From the NCBI GenBank assembly GCA_902496845.1, contig CABVCJ010000026.1, forward strand, positions 1-26,419: DNA of 26,419 bases, given 5' to 3'. The translations under genes and the position numbers were made by a program. The DNA is from an uncultured Collinsella sp. Lineage in GTDB: Bacteria; Actinomycetota; Coriobacteriia; Coriobacteriales; Coriobacteriaceae. A model generated the notes under the pieces. That model saw nothing but the letters and a program-made list of their open reading frames with translations. It had not been told where the DNA came from and searched no databases. Of this stretch, positions 7,144 through 14,047 are shown one piece after another. Position 1 is the stretch's first letter. Each line of letters begins with the position of its first letter.

Positions 7144-7269
7144 ATGACCGATTTGATTGATTTCGTGAGGCTTCTGACCGCTTTGGTCTCGTTCTTCACG
7201 GCGCTTGTCGGCCTTTCCGAGGCACTCAAGCAGCGTTCGAAGCGCAACAGAAGGGGTCGCCGCCGCTAA
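7144..7269 (+). CDS. 41-residue hydrophobic peptide with basic tail; candidate type I toxin
   Basis: Residues 7-24 (FVRLLTALVSFFTALVGL) form one predicted membrane helix, and the C-terminal 13 residues (KQRSKRNRRGRRR at 29-41) are strongly basic. Size and layout resemble membrane-active toxins of type I toxin-antitoxin systems and holin-like toxins, though no named family is recognised. ATG at 7144 is chosen because GGGAGG lies 8 nt upstream; ATG at 7138 would be only 2 nt away. The leader can hide the RBS, the 5' and 3' regions can pair, and an opposing promoter faces the gene from 7366. Function is inference; it could also be a small membrane-protein regulator or a chance reading frame. Confidence 0.55.
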   Translation: MTDLIDFVRLLTALVSFFTALVGLSEALKQRSKRNRRGRRR

Positions 7270-7289
7270 GGCGTTGACCCCCTAATGCA

Positions 7290-7331
7290 AACAACGGCGC
7301 TGCCCAGCTTTCCAGAACTTGGGCTGCCGTC
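7290..7331 (-). ncRNA. Candidate antisense RNA 5' hairpin (antitoxin?)
   Basis: On the minus strand from about 7331 the RNA would fold ACGGC..GCCCA against TGGGC..GCCGT, a stable 5' stem-loop. It would then run leftwards over the 3' untranslated part and probably the reading frame of the small peptide gene. The 3' end cannot be determined; only the predicted 5' hairpin is given here. Confidence 0.35.
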
Positions 7332-7337
7332 GACACT

Positions 7338-7366
7338 ATTCTACCCACGAATGACATTTTGAACAA
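7338..7366 (-). promoter_or_regulatory. Candidate antisense promoter facing the small gene
   Basis: Read on the minus strand: TTGTTC (7366-7361), a 17-bp spacer, TAGAAT (7343-7338), with an expected start near 7331. The -10 hexamer is identical to that proposed for the peptide gene, and both are followed within 6-10 nt by GACGGCAG. Confidence 0.42.
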
Positions 7367-7391
7367 TTGGTAATGCCGCTCCAAAAGGGGG

Positions 7392-7430
7392 CGGGATGTG
7401 ACAAAGGGACACTCCCTTTGTCACATCCCG
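7392..7430. repeat. Dispersed palindrome, copy 2 (18-bp arms), overlapping the helicase stop codon
   Basis: The arms 7392-7409 and 7413-7430 (core TGTGACAAAGGGA / TCCCTTTGTCACA, extended by CGGGA/TCCCG) are perfect complements around CAC. It lies at the 3' end of the helicase gene; the final Met codon and TGA stop (7421-7426) are part of the repeat. It may act as a bidirectional terminator between the small gene and the helicase. Confidence 0.75.
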
Positions 7431-10400
7431 GGGTTCTCGACTAGCCAGTGCTCGTAGGCGCGCTGCATGACCTCGGTTTTATCGGCTTTTTTGCGGCAGC
7501 CCTTCTGCTCCTCGATGGCCAGCTCATAGGCATCGCTCTGCTCAAAAGCGCTGGTATCCCAAGCACCGTGTTCGATGCGCGACCATACGGCATCGATGAG
7601 GTGTTCGAGCTCGGCAATGTCGTCGGCGTTGGCGGTTGTCGCGAACGGCGGACGCAGCTCGCCCGTTGTCTTGTCGGGTTCTACATAGTAGTCGCCCATG
7701 GAAGTGACGGTGTAGCCATAAAACTCGGGTGACACTTCGACCAGCAGTTTGTAAAACTTGAGCTGACGATGGTAGCCTGCAGGGACTTCTTTGCCAAAGC
7801 CGGTCTTGTAGTCAACGATCTGTACCGTTTTAGCTGCATCGTCAACGAGGAGCAGGTCGAGAAAACCAAAGAGCGGAGTTCCTTCGGTGGTCAGGCACTG
7901 CATATTCGCCTCTGTGACGCAGCGATAGCCATGCACATGCTCGACAAGCCAGGGGACGAATGCACGACAAATGCGTTCGAAGCGCTCCGAATAGCGATGG
8001 ACGTCCTCGGGGGCAAAATCGAGCCACGAAATCTGCTGGCGATACTCGGTCTCAATTGTCTCAATCGCCGCCTCGCCATCGGCTGCTATTCTATTAACGA
8101 TCTCCTCGAACATCGCGTGAACGATGGTGCCGAATTCGGTTTGGATCGTGGGCGCCGTGGGCAGGCGCACAATCTGCTTCTCAGGGAAGTGCAGACTATT
8201 TGCGCATCCAGGCTCGTACGTCACAAAGTTGTTGAGTGCTGTGGCAGAAAGAAACTTCACGTCGGTATGAGGCTCCAGAAGCGCGCGGAGCTCGGGCGTA
8301 TCGAACACGTAGTTGTCGCGCCATTCGGTTTCGATAGCGATACTGAGTTGGTCCGCCTCGATGGCAACTTCGCAAGAGTCGATAAGCCCCGTGAGCTCCT
8401 GCAGTGCCGACCCGCCGGCACGGTACAGCTCGAGGTGTCGTTTAGCGCGCGTGATGGCGACAAATAGCAGGCGGCGCGCGTCGTCATCATCCTTTTCGTC
8501 ACGAATCAGCAGGTTGGATGGGTACAGACTCATGCCGCCGGCACCTTTGTGCCAAGTTGAGTCGTCGGCGTCGAGCAGGTAGACGCAGTCAAATTCCAGA
8601 CCTTTCGAGCTGTGAGCGCTGGTAAGGCGAACAGCCCCCGGTGTGCCAAGATCGATCGATGCGTCGATACTCACGCCAAACTTTTGAGCGGCGTCGAGTT
8701 TGTCGACAATATCGGGCAAGCGAAGCGTGCGTCCCATGCGGCGCGCGTCGCCCATTTCACCCTCGGCAAAGGCGAGTAGGGCGCGGATGCCGGCATTGAA
8801 TTCGGCGGCGCCCAGCGGATCTTGATCTTTGCGATGCCGATAATAGTCAAGGCTGAGTTCGGCGATCTTAAAGAGCAAATCCCGGACAGGCGAGGCATTG
8901 GCCTCCGCCGCCCACTGCATAAGGTCGTCGTGCAGCTCTTTGACGCGGGCGCTATTGCTCTCGCGCATGGCGGCCATCCAGTCGCCGCGATGCTCGCGCT
9001 TGGCGCTGAGCGCAAACGTCACGGACGATAGATGGTCGCCGCCCAGCTCGGCGGCACAGACAATCTGCGGAAGATAGCTGCTGGCGAGCTCCTGCTGCCC
9101 GCGAGCAAGCGCGGTAACGCAACGCAACAGTGCCAACGTCGTCTGTATACGCTCGGAGGCAAAGAGATTCTGCCGCTCGCGATACGAAAACGGCACGTTC
9201 TCCTTAACGAGGAAGGGAATCAGCGAACGCAATGCGGCGTGTTTGGCAGAGATGACTGCAATTCCTTCATTGGGATCTTCGCAGTCATCGAGGTAGCCAG
9301 TATCAATTCTCTGTCTAATGCTCGCGGCAACGGCGGCGTATTCCTCGGCTTTGCCGGCGTAGACGTTCTCGCTAAAGCCGACCTGATCACCCTGAGGCCT
9401 GGAGGCTTCGATTGACTTTTTCGAGCTGGCGTCGAGGCGATATTCAATTTGCCGTGCGATAGCTTGACCAAGCTCAACGATGGCGGGCGTGGAGCGATAG
9501 TTGGTCTTGAGCACGATGCTCCGGGGCGAGAACTCGGCCGCAAACTGGTTGGCACATTCGATCGTGGCGCCCTGAAAACGCATGATGGCCTGATCGTCAT
9601 CGCCAACGGCCATGATATTGGGCGCATCAACGCCGTCGCAGAGCAGCTCGATGATGCGCATCTGGGCACCATTGGTGTCCTGGAACTCGTCAACTTGGAT
9701 ATAGGTATAGGTGTCCTGGAGCACTTGGCGCAACGCGTCATTGTGTTCGACGGCGTCGACAAAATCGCCGATCATATCGTCGTAGTCGTAGAGATGGTGC
9801 TGGTCGAGCTCGCTCTGGTAGCTACGCGCGACGTCGCAAGCGGTCTTAAGTCGCTCGCTCTGCTCCGCAATCTTAAAGGTGCGTCCCTGAGAGTTGCTGC
9901 CTCCAAAGAAGGCATCGCGCACCTTGGTGTATCCCGAGGATTTACCCTTCTCATCGATGAGTTCGATGCGGCGAACGGTGTCGCGCAACTCAAGAATGTA
10001 CGGCACGTACGTACCGGCGGGACAGTCGATCGGGCGGGTGAGCGCTGTGGGCGCCATGGCGCAGACACGCTCGACCTCTTCCTCGAAGCGTTCTGCCAAC
10101 GCGGCGCTTGCCCTTTCGCAGGCGAGCGTAAGCAGCTCGGAATGCTCGGTGAGCCAGGCAGCGGCGTCGATATTCTGCTGCGCGATGGCGCCCAGCACGT
10201 CGTAGTCCAGGCCGCTGCGTTTGATTTTGGAGACAAAGCCAATCATCTTGCCAATATTTGGCGCAGGCATATCAGGTGACCCTCCGCCTAACGGAGAACC
10301 AAAGGGCAGCGATTTGAGCAGCCGATCAAAAATCTCTTGCTGGTGCAGGCTGGTAACAAGCGTGTCGGTCGAAGGGCGCATGAAGTACTCGGGATAGCGC

Positions 10401-10708
10401 GACCTGATACTGCTTGCAAATCCGTGGAACGTGCTGACTTCGATGCCGTAGGCGTCACGCCCAATCAGCTCAATCAGGCGTTTGCGCATGGCCTCCGCGC
10501 CCGCCTCGGTATAGGTAAGGCAGAGGATATTGCGCGGGGCTACATCGCACTTGGCCAGGATGTTCGCCGCGCGCAGGCTCAGTAGCTGCGTCTTGCCGGT
10601 GCCGGGACCGGCAATGACGAGCAGCGGACCATCTAGGCATTCGACGGCCTCGCGCTGTTCGGGGTTCAGGCGTTTAAACGATTCATCGAATTTGGGGGTC
10701 GTATCCAT
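7421..10708 (-). CDS. UvrD/Rep-family helicase with C-terminal PD-(D/E)XK nuclease
   Basis: 1095-residue superfamily 1A DNA helicase. Walker A AGPGTGKT is at 33-40, DEFQDT (motif II) at 340-345, GDDDQAIMRFQGA (motif III) follows, SAHSSKGLEFD (motif V) near 690-705, and LLFVAITRAK (motif VI) near 744-753. The C-terminal third carries a RecB/AddB-type nuclease signature: GTIVHAMFEE, then GFLDLLLVDD (~947) and VDYKTG (~963), supplying the Asp...Asp-x-Lys residues. It should unwind and cut DNA, as in AddAB-type end processing; no AddB partner is visible. It starts 6 nt after the WYL-gene stop, with AGGAAGACAGG as ribosome-binding region, so both form one operon. Repair is the simplest role; a defence role is possible because of the WYL partner. 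Confidence 0.85.
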   Translation of the reverse strand: MDTTPKFDESFKRLNPEQREAVECLDGPLLVIAGPGTGKTQLLSLRAANILAKCDVAPRNILCLTYTEAGAEAMRKRLIELIGRDAYGIEVSTFHGFASSIRSRYPEYFMRPSTDTLVTSLHQQEIFDRLLKSLPFGSPLGGGSPDMPAPNIGKMIGFVSKIKRSGLDYDVLGAIAQQNIDAAAWLTEHSELLTLACERASAALAERFEEEVERVCAMAPTALTRPIDCPAGTYVPYILELRDTVRRIELIDEKGKSSGYTKVRDAFFGGSNSQGRTFKIAEQSERLKTACDVARSYQSELDQHHLYDYDDMIGDFVDAVEHNDALRQVLQDTYTYIQVDEFQDTNGAQMRIIELLCDGVDAPNIMAVGDDDQAIMRFQGATIECANQFAAEFSPRSIVLKTNYRSTPAIVELGQAIARQIEYRLDASSKKSIEASRPQGDQVGFSENVYAGKAEEYAAVAASIRQRIDTGYLDDCEDPNEGIAVISAKHAALRSLIPFLVKENVPFSYRERQNLFASERIQTTLALLRCVTALARGQQELASSYLPQIVCAAELGGDHLSSVTFALSAKREHRGDWMAAMRESNSARVKELHDDLMQWAAEANASPVRDLLFKIAELSLDYYRHRKDQDPLGAAEFNAGIRALLAFAEGEMGDARRMGRTLRLPDIVDKLDAAQKFGVSIDASIDLGTPGAVRLTSAHSSKGLEFDCVYLLDADDSTWHKGAGGMSLYPSNLLIRDEKDDDDARRLLFVAITRAKRHLELYRAGGSALQELTGLIDSCEVAIEADQLSIAIETEWRDNYVFDTPELRALLEPHTDVKFLSATALNNFVTYEPGCANSLHFPEKQIVRLPTAPTIQTEFGTIVHAMFEEIVNRIAADGEAAIETIETEYRQQISWLDFAPEDVHRYSERFERICRAFVPWLVEHVHGYRCVTEANMQCLTTEGTPLFGFLDLLLVDDAAKTVQIVDYKTGFGKEVPAGYHRQLKFYKLLVEVSPEFYGYTVTSMGDYYVEPDKTTGELRPPFATTANADDIAELEHLIDAVWSRIEHGAWDTSAFEQSDAYELAIEEQKGCRKKADKTEVMQRAYEHWLVENPGM

Positions 10709-10714
10709 GAAATA

Positions 10715-11725
10715 TTACCTGTCTTCCTGGTAAAGTGCCCGAGTGTCGTCGAGATATTTGAGATACATATCGATGACGCTCTGGGGCTGAACGATCTTAA
10801 TGAAGGTGCTGAGTTGCAGCAGCCAGCCAAAGAACTGCGGCGACAGCGGGGCTTTGACAGTTGCTAACAGGCGCCCATCCTGGTTTTCAAACACAACGGC
10901 GTCCAGTCCGAACTTGTCGATGAGTGGATTCATCGCGCGGTCGTCGAGTTCCAGCACCACGGTGGTCTTATTGGCTGCAAATACGCCGAATGATGGAGAG
11001 ACGTGATCTTCGAGCACATAGCCGGCAATGCGCGAATCTTTGGTCGCGGACTCTTCGGACACTGCAACGTCGAGCATACGATCGACGCGATAAGGCGTGA
11101 ACGGCTGATGGCCCGAGCCGGCGTTGGCCCATTTATCTCTAAACCCAATCATGTAATAGAGTTCGTCGGAGTAGATAAGGCGCACGGGTGTGAGCTCGTA
11201 GGTCTTTCCGTCATGATTAAGGGCCTTTTGCTTAGCGGCGTCGTAGTGGAAGTAGCGGAAGCGGATCTTGCGTTTTTCGCGCATAGCCTGCTGAATCAAG
11301 TCGATGTTGAGCAGGGCATCGGAGTTTTGCATCTTCACGCGCGAAGGCACGTCGACGCGCTTGTGCATCAGCTCGCGTTCGCCCAGGCTGGCGAGGCTCT
11401 GCAGCTTGCCGATGAGGTGGTCAGTCAATTCATCGGTCAAAAACGGCGAACTCTGCACGGCGTCAACAAGCATGATGAGTTCTTGCAGGTCGAGTGGGCG
11501 TGAGACCAGCGCCCATTCCTTGCCACCGCGCTGGTCGATGTTGAGCCCAAAGTCGCGAAGCGTTTGCAGGTCGCGATAGATGGCCTTTCGTTCGGCCTCG
11601 AGATTGTGATAGGCGAGTTCCTCGATGATCTGCTGCGTCGTGAGCCCGTGCGTGCTGTCGGTCTTTTCCATCAAGGTTTTAAGCAGGAACAGAAGCCTGA
11701 GCTTTTGATTTGGTCTGTTCGCCAC
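10715..11725 (-). CDS. WYL-domain transcriptional regulator
   Basis: 336-residue DNA-binding regulator. The N-terminal winged HTH runs over 6-72 (LRLLFLLKTLME; LTTQQIIEELA; AIYRDLQTLRDFGL). The WYL domain is at about 140-220: RKIRFRYFHYD, ELTPVRLIYSDELYYMIGF (with YYM in place of W-Y-L), and YRVDRM. A C-terminal WCX-like extension follows. GTG at 11725 is preferred because AAAGGAGA lies 4 nt upstream; the longer frame from 11791 has no ribosome-binding site. WYL proteins bind ligands or nucleic acids and often control DNA-damage or phage-response genes. It is first in an operon with the helicase-nuclease and is divergent from rtcB. A palindromic motif sits 48 nt upstream of its start. Confidence 0.82.
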   Translation of the reverse strand: MANRPNQKLRLLFLLKTLMEKTDSTHGLTTQQIIEELAYHNLEAERKAIYRDLQTLRDFGLNIDQRGGKEWALVSRPLDLQELIMLVDAVQSSPFLTDELTDHLIGKLQSLASLGERELMHKRVDVPSRVKMQNSDALLNIDLIQQAMREKRKIRFRYFHYDAAKQKALNHDGKTYELTPVRLIYSDELYYMIGFRDKWANAGSGHQPFTPYRVDRMLDVAVSEESATKDSRIAGYVLEDHVSPSFGVFAANKTTVVLELDDRAMNPLIDKFGLDAVVFENQDGRLLATVKAPLSPQFFGWLLQLSTFIKIVQPQSVIDMYLKYLDDTRALYQEDR

Positions 11726-11772
11726 GTTGTCTCCTTTCGCCGGCAGGGTATCAGCCGGAGATGCAAAACAAG

Positions 11773-11795
11773 ACCCGTTATTGGGACTCATTGTA
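11773..11795. promoter_or_regulatory. Operator-like dyad and -10 box upstream of the WYL gene
   Basis: ACCCGTTATTGGGACT (11773-11788) differs at one position from the motif found upstream of both large paralogues at 19650 and 21942. On the minus strand it directly follows TACAAT (11795-11790), a plausible -10 for the WYL gene, so a bound protein would cover the start of transcription. No good -35 is seen. The rest of the 222-bp divergent region, up to the rtcB RBS, shows nothing clear. Confidence 0.4.
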
Positions 11796-11947
11796 GCCCG
11801 CGCGACCGTAGTATTCGCAGCAATAAGAGCCCGAATAGGGCGAAAGGTGGTTAAACGGAAATCGGCGGTTTGGCTGGTTGGTGTGACATGCGCTCTATTG
11901 GCTTGGGGACGGTTCCGGTTTACAAGGATCAGAACAGGAGAAATGCG

Positions 11948-13045
11948 ATGGCGGACATCAAGGTCTTTGCCGAGAATCTTGAGGATTCAACCAAGGAGCA
12001 GATCGAGGAGATTTCCAGCTGCCCGGCGTTTGAAGGCGCCAAGATCCGCATCATGCCCGATGCCCATAAGGGCAAGGGCTGCGTGATTGGCTTTACGGCA
12101 AACTTGGGCGACAAGGTGATTCCCAACTTGGTGGGAGTCGACATCGGATGCGGGATGTATTATGTGCCGCTTGCGGAGACCATTGCGCGCGACGACCTCA
12201 TTCAGTTCAATCGCGATGTGAAGCGCGCGGTGCCTACGGGCTTTAGCCTTCATCGCGATCCTGCCTGCGTACTCGCGGACTTTGACATGGAGTCGCGCGA
12301 TTGGCTTCAGGACAAGCGCAAGGTTGAGCGCTCCATGGGCACGCTGGGCGGCGGCAACCACTTCATTGAACTCGACGAGGACGAGGATGGGTGTCAATAT
12401 CTGGTCGTTCACACCGGTTCGCGCAACATGGGCAAGCAGACGGCGGAGCATCATCAGGCGCTGGCGCAGAAGACGTGCACGGCAGATATCCCCGACGAGC
12501 TTAAGTATCTCGCGGGAGATCTTTCTGCCGAGTATCTCGTCGATATGCATAACTGCCAACGCTTCTCGAATCAGAACCGCAAGGCGATTGTCGCACAGAT
12601 TGTTGAGCGTACGGGAATTCGACTCGACGGAGACGGCTTTACCACCATGCACAACTACATCTCGGAAGGCGGCATGATTCGCAAGGGCGCCATTAGCGCT
12701 CATGCGGGAGAGATGGTGCTGATTCCGTTTAATATGCGCGACGGTGCCGTTATTGCACGCGGCAAGGGAAACGAGGACTGGAACTGCTCGGCGCCGCATG
12801 GGACGGGTCGTGCGATGAGCCGAACCAAAGCGTTCCAAACGCTCGATACCAGGTCGTTCGTTAACGAGATGCGCGATGCTGGAATCTACTGTCCGAGCGC
12901 ATGCGAGACGACGCTCGATGAGTCGCCCGAAGCGTATAAACCTGCAGATGATGTACTGAGACTCATGGACCCGACGGTTGATATTATTCACCGACTCAAG
13001 CCGATTTGGAATTTTAAGGCTACTGGTAAGCGCGGTAGGCGTTAG
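11948..13045 (+). CDS. rtcB: RtcB-family RNA ligase
   Basis: 365-residue GTP- and Mn-dependent ligase that joins RNA 2',3'-cyclic phosphate (or 3'-phosphate) ends to 5'-OH ends; in bacteria mostly an RNA-repair enzyme. Metal and active-site residues are visible: VGVDIGCGM (D65, C68), GTLGGGNHF (H138), VHTGSRNMG (H155), TMHNYISEGG (H235) and the guanylation motif SAPHGTGRAMSR (H284). The length suits the shorter bacterial subgroup. ATG at 11948 follows CAGGAGA (7-8 nt away); the reading frame is open further upstream but lacks family sequence. No archease, RtcA or RtcR gene is nearby. Instead, a degenerate RecA-fold gene begins 10 nt downstream and a WYL regulator is divergent upstream. Confidence 0.9.
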   Translation: MADIKVFAENLEDSTKEQIEEISSCPAFEGAKIRIMPDAHKGKGCVIGFTANLGDKVIPNLVGVDIGCGMYYVPLAETIARDDLIQFNRDVKRAVPTGFSLHRDPACVLADFDMESRDWLQDKRKVERSMGTLGGGNHFIELDEDEDGCQYLVVHTGSRNMGKQTAEHHQALAQKTCTADIPDELKYLAGDLSAEYLVDMHNCQRFSNQNRKAIVAQIVERTGIRLDGDGFTTMHNYISEGGMIRKGAISAHAGEMVLIPFNMRDGAVIARGKGNEDWNCSAPHGTGRAMSRTKAFQTLDTRSFVNEMRDAGIYCPSACETTLDESPEAYKPADDVLRLMDPTVDIIHRLKPIWNFKATGKRGRR

Positions 13046-13055
13046 GAGGGTTGCG

Positions 13056-13886
13056 ATGACGCTAAAGATGGACTCCAGGGACGACCGAATTGGACGCTCC
13101 GTGAGCATGGACGAGATGCTGAGCTTCTCGGGCGTGATGCCGCCGTCCGCGAATCGGTGTGGCGGGAATCGTGGAGAGCGTGTTGACGAGGGCTTTGACC
13201 TCAGCGGATTTCGCAATCGACTGGCTTCTGGACTCGACCGTGGTATGGAGACGTCGGTGCTTGAAGCCCCGCGTGTGTTGAAGACCGGTATGCCGGTTGA
13301 TGACGCACTAGGTGACGGCATTGGGCTGGGCAAACTCAGTGTGATTGGCGGTGCGCATGAAGGCGTTTCGAACGTGCTGGCACACGCGGTGTTGCGCCTG
13401 AGTGAGCAGTGCGCCGTGCTTTACGTGCCGATTCGGGAGCGTGAAGGGGATGCGATTGCCCGGCTAATTCGTGCTGAGATGGGCGACAAAGGACCGGAAG
13501 ATCCTGAGGAACGACAGGTCGAAGCGATTCGCGCAACGATGCGACTCAAACAGCGCAACCTAGGCATCTTTGTCGAGGACAACATGACCATGGACCTTTT
13601 AACGAGCTGGTTGCTCGGCGACCAAACGTGGAACAGAGCGGTACTAGAGAACATCGTGGTCGTAATCGACGGACTCGAAATGCTCGACGACAACCGCCCG
13701 GTAAATGCGATCCTGCGCGACCTGTGCAACATGCTCGGCCCAACATCCGCCATTCTGGCAGGTTGCTTTGCGGCAGAGGGCAGAGAGGACGATGTGACAT
13801 TCGCCGAGACTCATTGCAACGCAGATGTTCTGGTCCGCATGAGTGCCGATGGCATGGAACCTTCCTGTGCGCGAGTCTTTGGCTGA
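13056..13886 (+). CDS. RecA/DnaB-fold protein with degenerate P-loop
   Basis: 276 residues. From about 88 the pattern follows the RecA-like core of DnaB-type helicases: GLGKLSVIGGAHEGVSN sits where GxLxIIAGRPGxGKT is expected; AVLYVPIRERE is where the VLxFSLEM strand lies; VVVIDGLEML (201-210) is Walker B; and AILAGC is a later core strand. The Lys and Ser/Thr of Walker A are missing, so ATP hydrolysis is doubtful. The first ~85 residues are not recognised. ATG at 13056 follows TAGGAGGG. It begins 10 nt after rtcB, so it is probably co-transcribed; it may be an accessory or scaffold for RtcB or an RNA. The fold assignment is by pattern only. Confidence 0.6.
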   Translation: MTLKMDSRDDRIGRSVSMDEMLSFSGVMPPSANRCGGNRGERVDEGFDLSGFRNRLASGLDRGMETSVLEAPRVLKTGMPVDDALGDGIGLGKLSVIGGAHEGVSNVLAHAVLRLSEQCAVLYVPIREREGDAIARLIRAEMGDKGPEDPEERQVEAIRATMRLKQRNLGIFVEDNMTMDLLTSWLLGDQTWNRAVLENIVVVIDGLEMLDDNRPVNAILRDLCNMLGPTSAILAGCFAAEGREDDVTFAETHCNADVLVRMSADGMEPSCARVFG

Positions 13887-13963
13887 GGCCATAGCCAATA
13901 ACAACTGCTCGGCCAGCAGCGCGTTTGCCAGCAGAAAGTGACCGTTCAACAGCCAAAGAGAAA

Positions 13964-13979
13964 CTTGGGCGGGTCAAGA
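13964..13979 (+). repeat. Direct repeat, left copy
   Basis: CTTGGGCGGGTCAAGA recurs as CTTGGGCGGATCAAGA at 15174-15189 (15 of 16 identical). The two copies bracket the AT-rich gene 14048-15115. This copy lies in the 161-bp gap between the RecA-fold gene and that gene, where no other feature is clear. Confidence 0.55.
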
Positions 13980-14047
13980 ATTATCATCAATATTAGGCGT
14001 TACGTTCTGTCGGCGGTATGTCTGAACAGCTCTGGGAAGGAGTTCAC

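Larger units (their letters stand above)
7090..7331. other. Paired inverted blocks linking the leader and 3' region of the small gene
   Basis: GACGGCAG (7090-7097) is complementary to CTGCCGTC (7324-7331), and GGGCAGCGCC (7109-7118) to GGCGCTGCCC (7296-7305), in the order needed for a 5'-3' closing stem of the mRNA (8 and 10 bp, unequal internal loops). Equally, an RNA read leftwards from 7331 would carry the same two blocks as the mRNA leader, in the same order. Confidence 0.6.

Noticed and set aside
6918..7247. Minus-strand open frame of 109 codons across the repeat, palindrome and toxin-like gene
   Set aside because: It is built from repeat and palindrome sequence, has no ribosome-binding site and no domain; the plus-strand small gene explains the region better.
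9449..10279. Plus-strand open frame of 276 codons
   Set aside because: Antisense to the helicase; no family features.
11987..13333. Minus-strand open frame of 448 codons
   Set aside because: It is antisense to rtcB and the RecA-fold gene; no recognisable protein features.
13887..13963. Possible terminator after the RecA-fold gene
   Set aside because: Only short, weak pairings such as GGCC...GGCC are visible and there is no T-tract.
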